Positions 62,173 through 64,000 of a DNA stretch of 64,000 nucleotides are shown one piece after another. Below the pieces are notes generated by a model. It searched no databases. It worked only from the letters and a program-made list of their open reading frames with translations, and was not told the DNA's origin. A program made the position numbers and the translations under genes. Position 1 is the first letter of the stretch. Each line of letters starts with the position of its first letter. The stretch spans positions 1 through 64,000 of the forward strand of contig JAJDTU010000012.1 in assembly GCA_022826965.1 (NCBI GenBank). Reading direction: 5' to 3'. Source of the DNA: Dehalococcoidia bacterium. GTDB lineage: Bacteria > Chloroflexota > Dehalococcoidia > Bin125.

Positions 62173-62601
62173 CTACCCCAGCACCTCGTCCAGCAGACTG
62201 CGACTGTACTCGCCAATCTCGTCCCGAATACGCCGAAACAACTGCGTCAGCTCGTCCTCCGACAGATCCGGATAATCGGGATCCTCGAACGAGCGGTGCA
62301 CAGTTCGCCGCGCGCCGGGCAACACCGGACAGGACTCCTTGGCTGCATCGCAGACGGTGAGGACCAGGTCGAAGTCCTCCTCGGCGTAGCGATCGATGTG
62401 GTCCGATGTGTGGCCGGAGATGTCGATCCCGACCTCCGACATCACGCCGATTGCGATCGGATGCACGCCCTTCGGCTCGGTCCCGGCGCTACAAACCTCC
62501 ACGTGCTCGCCAGCGATCCGTCTGAGCCAGCCGTGCGCCATCTGCGATCGGGCGCGGTTGCCCGTACAGATCACAAGGATGCGAAACGGTACTCGGCGCA
62601 T
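62173..62601 (-). CDS. arsC: Arsenate reductase, LMW-phosphatase (thioredoxin-coupled ArsC) type
   Basis: A 142-residue low-molecular-weight protein-tyrosine-phosphatase-fold enzyme. The P-loop C12-TGNRAR18-S is intact, and the two extra cysteines C84 and C91 (TVCDAAKESCP) are spaced exactly as in the staphylococcal ArsC relay (C10, C82, C89). It therefore reduces As(V) to As(III) with thioredoxin rather than acting only as a phosphatase. The longer open frame to 62754 has no support. The start at 62601 is chosen for the P-loop position; the ribosome site is weak. No arsenite efflux gene is adjacent. Confidence 0.88.
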   Translation of the reverse strand: MRRVPFRILVICTGNRARSQMAHGWLRRIAGEHVEVCSAGTEPKGVHPIAIGVMSEVGIDISGHTSDHIDRYAEEDFDLVLTVCDAAKESCPVLPGARRTVHRSFEDPDYPDLSEDELTQLFRRIRDEIGEYSRSLLDEVLG

Positions 62602-62817
62602 GAATGAACGGTAGTCGAGCCACAACCTCATGCTGTGAGCAAGGTGCGAAACCAGGGGCGTTCCGTTGGCGCAGCCCTGCTGGCTGCCCGTGTCAGCTCC
62701 GGGCCGCGCTCTCCGATGGGACCGCAGCGGACGCCCATGCAAGCACTGCGCCAACGCTTATGACTCGCGGAGAACCGCTACCAGACAGAGGCATACACTC
62801 CGACTTGGAGGCTGCGG

Positions 62818-64000
62818 ATGAGCCAGCAGCGCGGGTACCGTCGGCGGCCCGGTGATGTCGTGCTCCGACGCGCTCGGTTGCAGACCGAGGTGATCCGCGC
62901 CGGTCCGGTGCGTCGCTTCCGCTTCACGCCACGCGCCTGGATGGTCGTCCTGCTCTTCGCCTTCGTGATGGTCCTCGGCGGCGCCATCCTGCATCTCCCC
63001 GCCGCTTCAGCGACCGGCGAGTCGGTACCCTTCCTCGACGCGCTCTATACCTCGGTCTCGGCAGTCAGCGTCACCGGACTGACCCGCTTCGATACCGCCG
63101 AGACCTTCTCCCACTTCGGCGAGTTCGTCACCCTCGCGCTCTTCCAGGTCGGCGGCCTGGGCGTCACCATGTACGCCGGCATCCTGATTGTGCTCGCCGG
63201 GCAACGGCTGGGCATGCGCGGTCGCGCGTTTTTCGGTCTCGAGCTGATGACGACCAGCGTGGACGGTTCCGGCGCATCTGTGCTGCTCCGACGAGTCATG
63301 ATCTACACCGCCATCGTCGAGTTCACGACGTTCATCCTGCTCCTGCCCTGGTTCATGCTCGAACTGCCGGGTGACATCTCCACGGGTCGAGCGGTCTGGC
63401 TTGCGGGATATCACGCCATCTCCGCCTTCAACAACGCCGGCTTCGACCTGATGGGCGGCAGCAACAGCTTCGTCGGTCAGGCTCACGACGTCTGGCCGAT
63501 GCTCGTCATGGGCGTCTCGGCCTTCCTCGGCTCCCTCTCGTTCCTGACGGTCTTCAACCTGCGCCAGCCTCGGCGCCGCTGGACGCTCGACACGAAGCTC
63601 GTCCTGACCGGCATGACGCTGCTGCTCGTCGTCGGGATGGCCTTCTTCCTGATCGCCGAGTGGTCGCGGATGTTTGCCGATCAGAGCGCCGGCTCGAGGC
63701 TGGTCAACTCGCTGTTCCTCTCGGTCAACCGCACGACCGGGATGACGACCGTTCCGATCAGCGAGGCGAGCGCGGATACGTCCCTGGCGATGATCATCCT
63801 GATGTTCATCGGCGGCGCCTCGACTTCCACCGCATCCGGGATCAAGATTGGCTCGTTCATGGTGGTCACCTTCGGCGTGATCTCGGCGTTGATCGGCTCG
63901 GGCCGCGTCGTCGCGTTCGGTCGCGAGATTCCAGCCTCAGTAGTCCTCAGAGCCAACGCGCTGGTCCTGATCGCGCTGGGCGGCTACGCGTTCGGACTGC
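62818..64000 (+). CDS. TrkH/KtrB-type potassium uptake protein (partial, cut by window end)
   Basis: The gene runs off the right edge, and 394 codons are visible. It is a polytopic potassium channel-like subunit with the repeated pore loops of Trk/Ktr proteins: TSVSAVSVTGL, SAFNNAGFDL and NRTTGMTTVPI are selectivity-filter segments, with Gly at the key positions. A basic N-terminal tail of about 40 residues precedes the first helix. GGAGG lies upstream of ATG 62818. A cytoplasmic TrkA/KtrA regulator may follow outside the window. Confidence 0.93.
   Translation, partial: MSQQRGYRRRPGDVVLRRARLQTEVIRAGPVRRFRFTPRAWMVVLLFAFVMVLGGAILHLPAASATGESVPFLDALYTSVSAVSVTGLTRFDTAETFSHFGEFVTLALFQVGGLGVTMYAGILIVLAGQRLGMRGRAFFGLELMTTSVDGSGASVLLRRVMIYTAIVEFTTFILLLPWFMLELPGDISTGRAVWLAGYHAISAFNNAGFDLMGGSNSFVGQAHDVWPMLVMGVSAFLGSLSFLTVFNLRQPRRRWTLDTKLVLTGMTLLLVVGMAFFLIAEWSRMFADQSAGSRLVNSLFLSVNRTTGMTTVPISEASADTSLAMIILMFIGGASTSTASGIKIGSFMVVTFGVISALIGSGRVVAFGREIPASVVLRANALVLIALGGYAFGL

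Overview
The window reads as high-GC bacterial chromosome, probably from an uncultured Chloroflexota (SAR202 / marine Dehalococcoidia-like). I infer this from gene content, not from a marker gene: enolase-superfamily enzymes, Rieske oxygenases, luciferase-like monooxygenases, dimethylformamidase and Tat-dependent lipoproteins with long Gln-rich tethers. Two tRNAs are present (Ala-CGC at the left edge, Glu-TTC near 60.8 kb). I see no integrase, transposase or CRISPR array.

The outstanding feature is a dense sterol biosynthesis region at about 2.1-21.8 kb. Its core is a compact plus-strand operon: a 3-beta-hydroxysteroid dehydrogenase-like SDR, a Rieske oxygenase, a Delta14/Delta7 sterol-reductase-family membrane enzyme, a CYP51-type sterol 14-alpha-demethylase, and one 1118-residue polypeptide that fuses a squalene-epoxidase-like flavoprotein to an oxidosqualene cyclase with the DCTAE motif. 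A sterol C-24 methyltransferase converges on the end of this operon. Upstream lie a Neverland/DAF-36-like Rieske oxygenase coupled to a FAD oxidoreductase, a second P450 with an N-terminal GPP34 (GOLPH3-like) domain, an MMPL/RND lipid transporter, and a small membrane protein resembling EBP/EXPERA sterol Delta8-Delta7 isomerases. Together these could turn squalene into a C-14/C-4-demethylated, C-24-methylated sterol. The fused epoxidase-cyclase and the GPP34-P450 are the best candidates for previously undescribed architectures.

From 22 to 34 kb there is a two-subunit N,N-dimethylformamidase, an alpha/beta hydrolase, a hybrid histidine kinase with a DNA-binding output domain, and a minus-strand operon of imelysin, di-heme DUF1111 oxidoreductase, second imelysin and HTTM membrane protein. 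Divergent from that operon are coproheme decarboxylase (HemQ), ferrochelatase and a heme-type ABC binding protein, followed by a convergent IrtAB-like ABC pair. This makes an iron/heme block of roughly 28.6-40.8 kb, which may supply the heme and Fe-S enzymes of the sterol pathway.

From 40.9 to 50.1 kb a minus-strand operon encodes two paralogous oligopeptide-type binding lipoproteins, two permeases, a double-NBD ATPase and two paralogous luciferase-like flavin monooxygenases. From 50.3 to 64 kb come two MFS exporters, two small hypothetical genes, a gene-poor stretch (52.1-53.05 kb), a NarL-type two-component system, a 1183-residue secreted repeat protein, tRNA-Glu, a class I aminotransferase, an arsenate reductase, and a TrkH-type potassium transporter cut by the window end.
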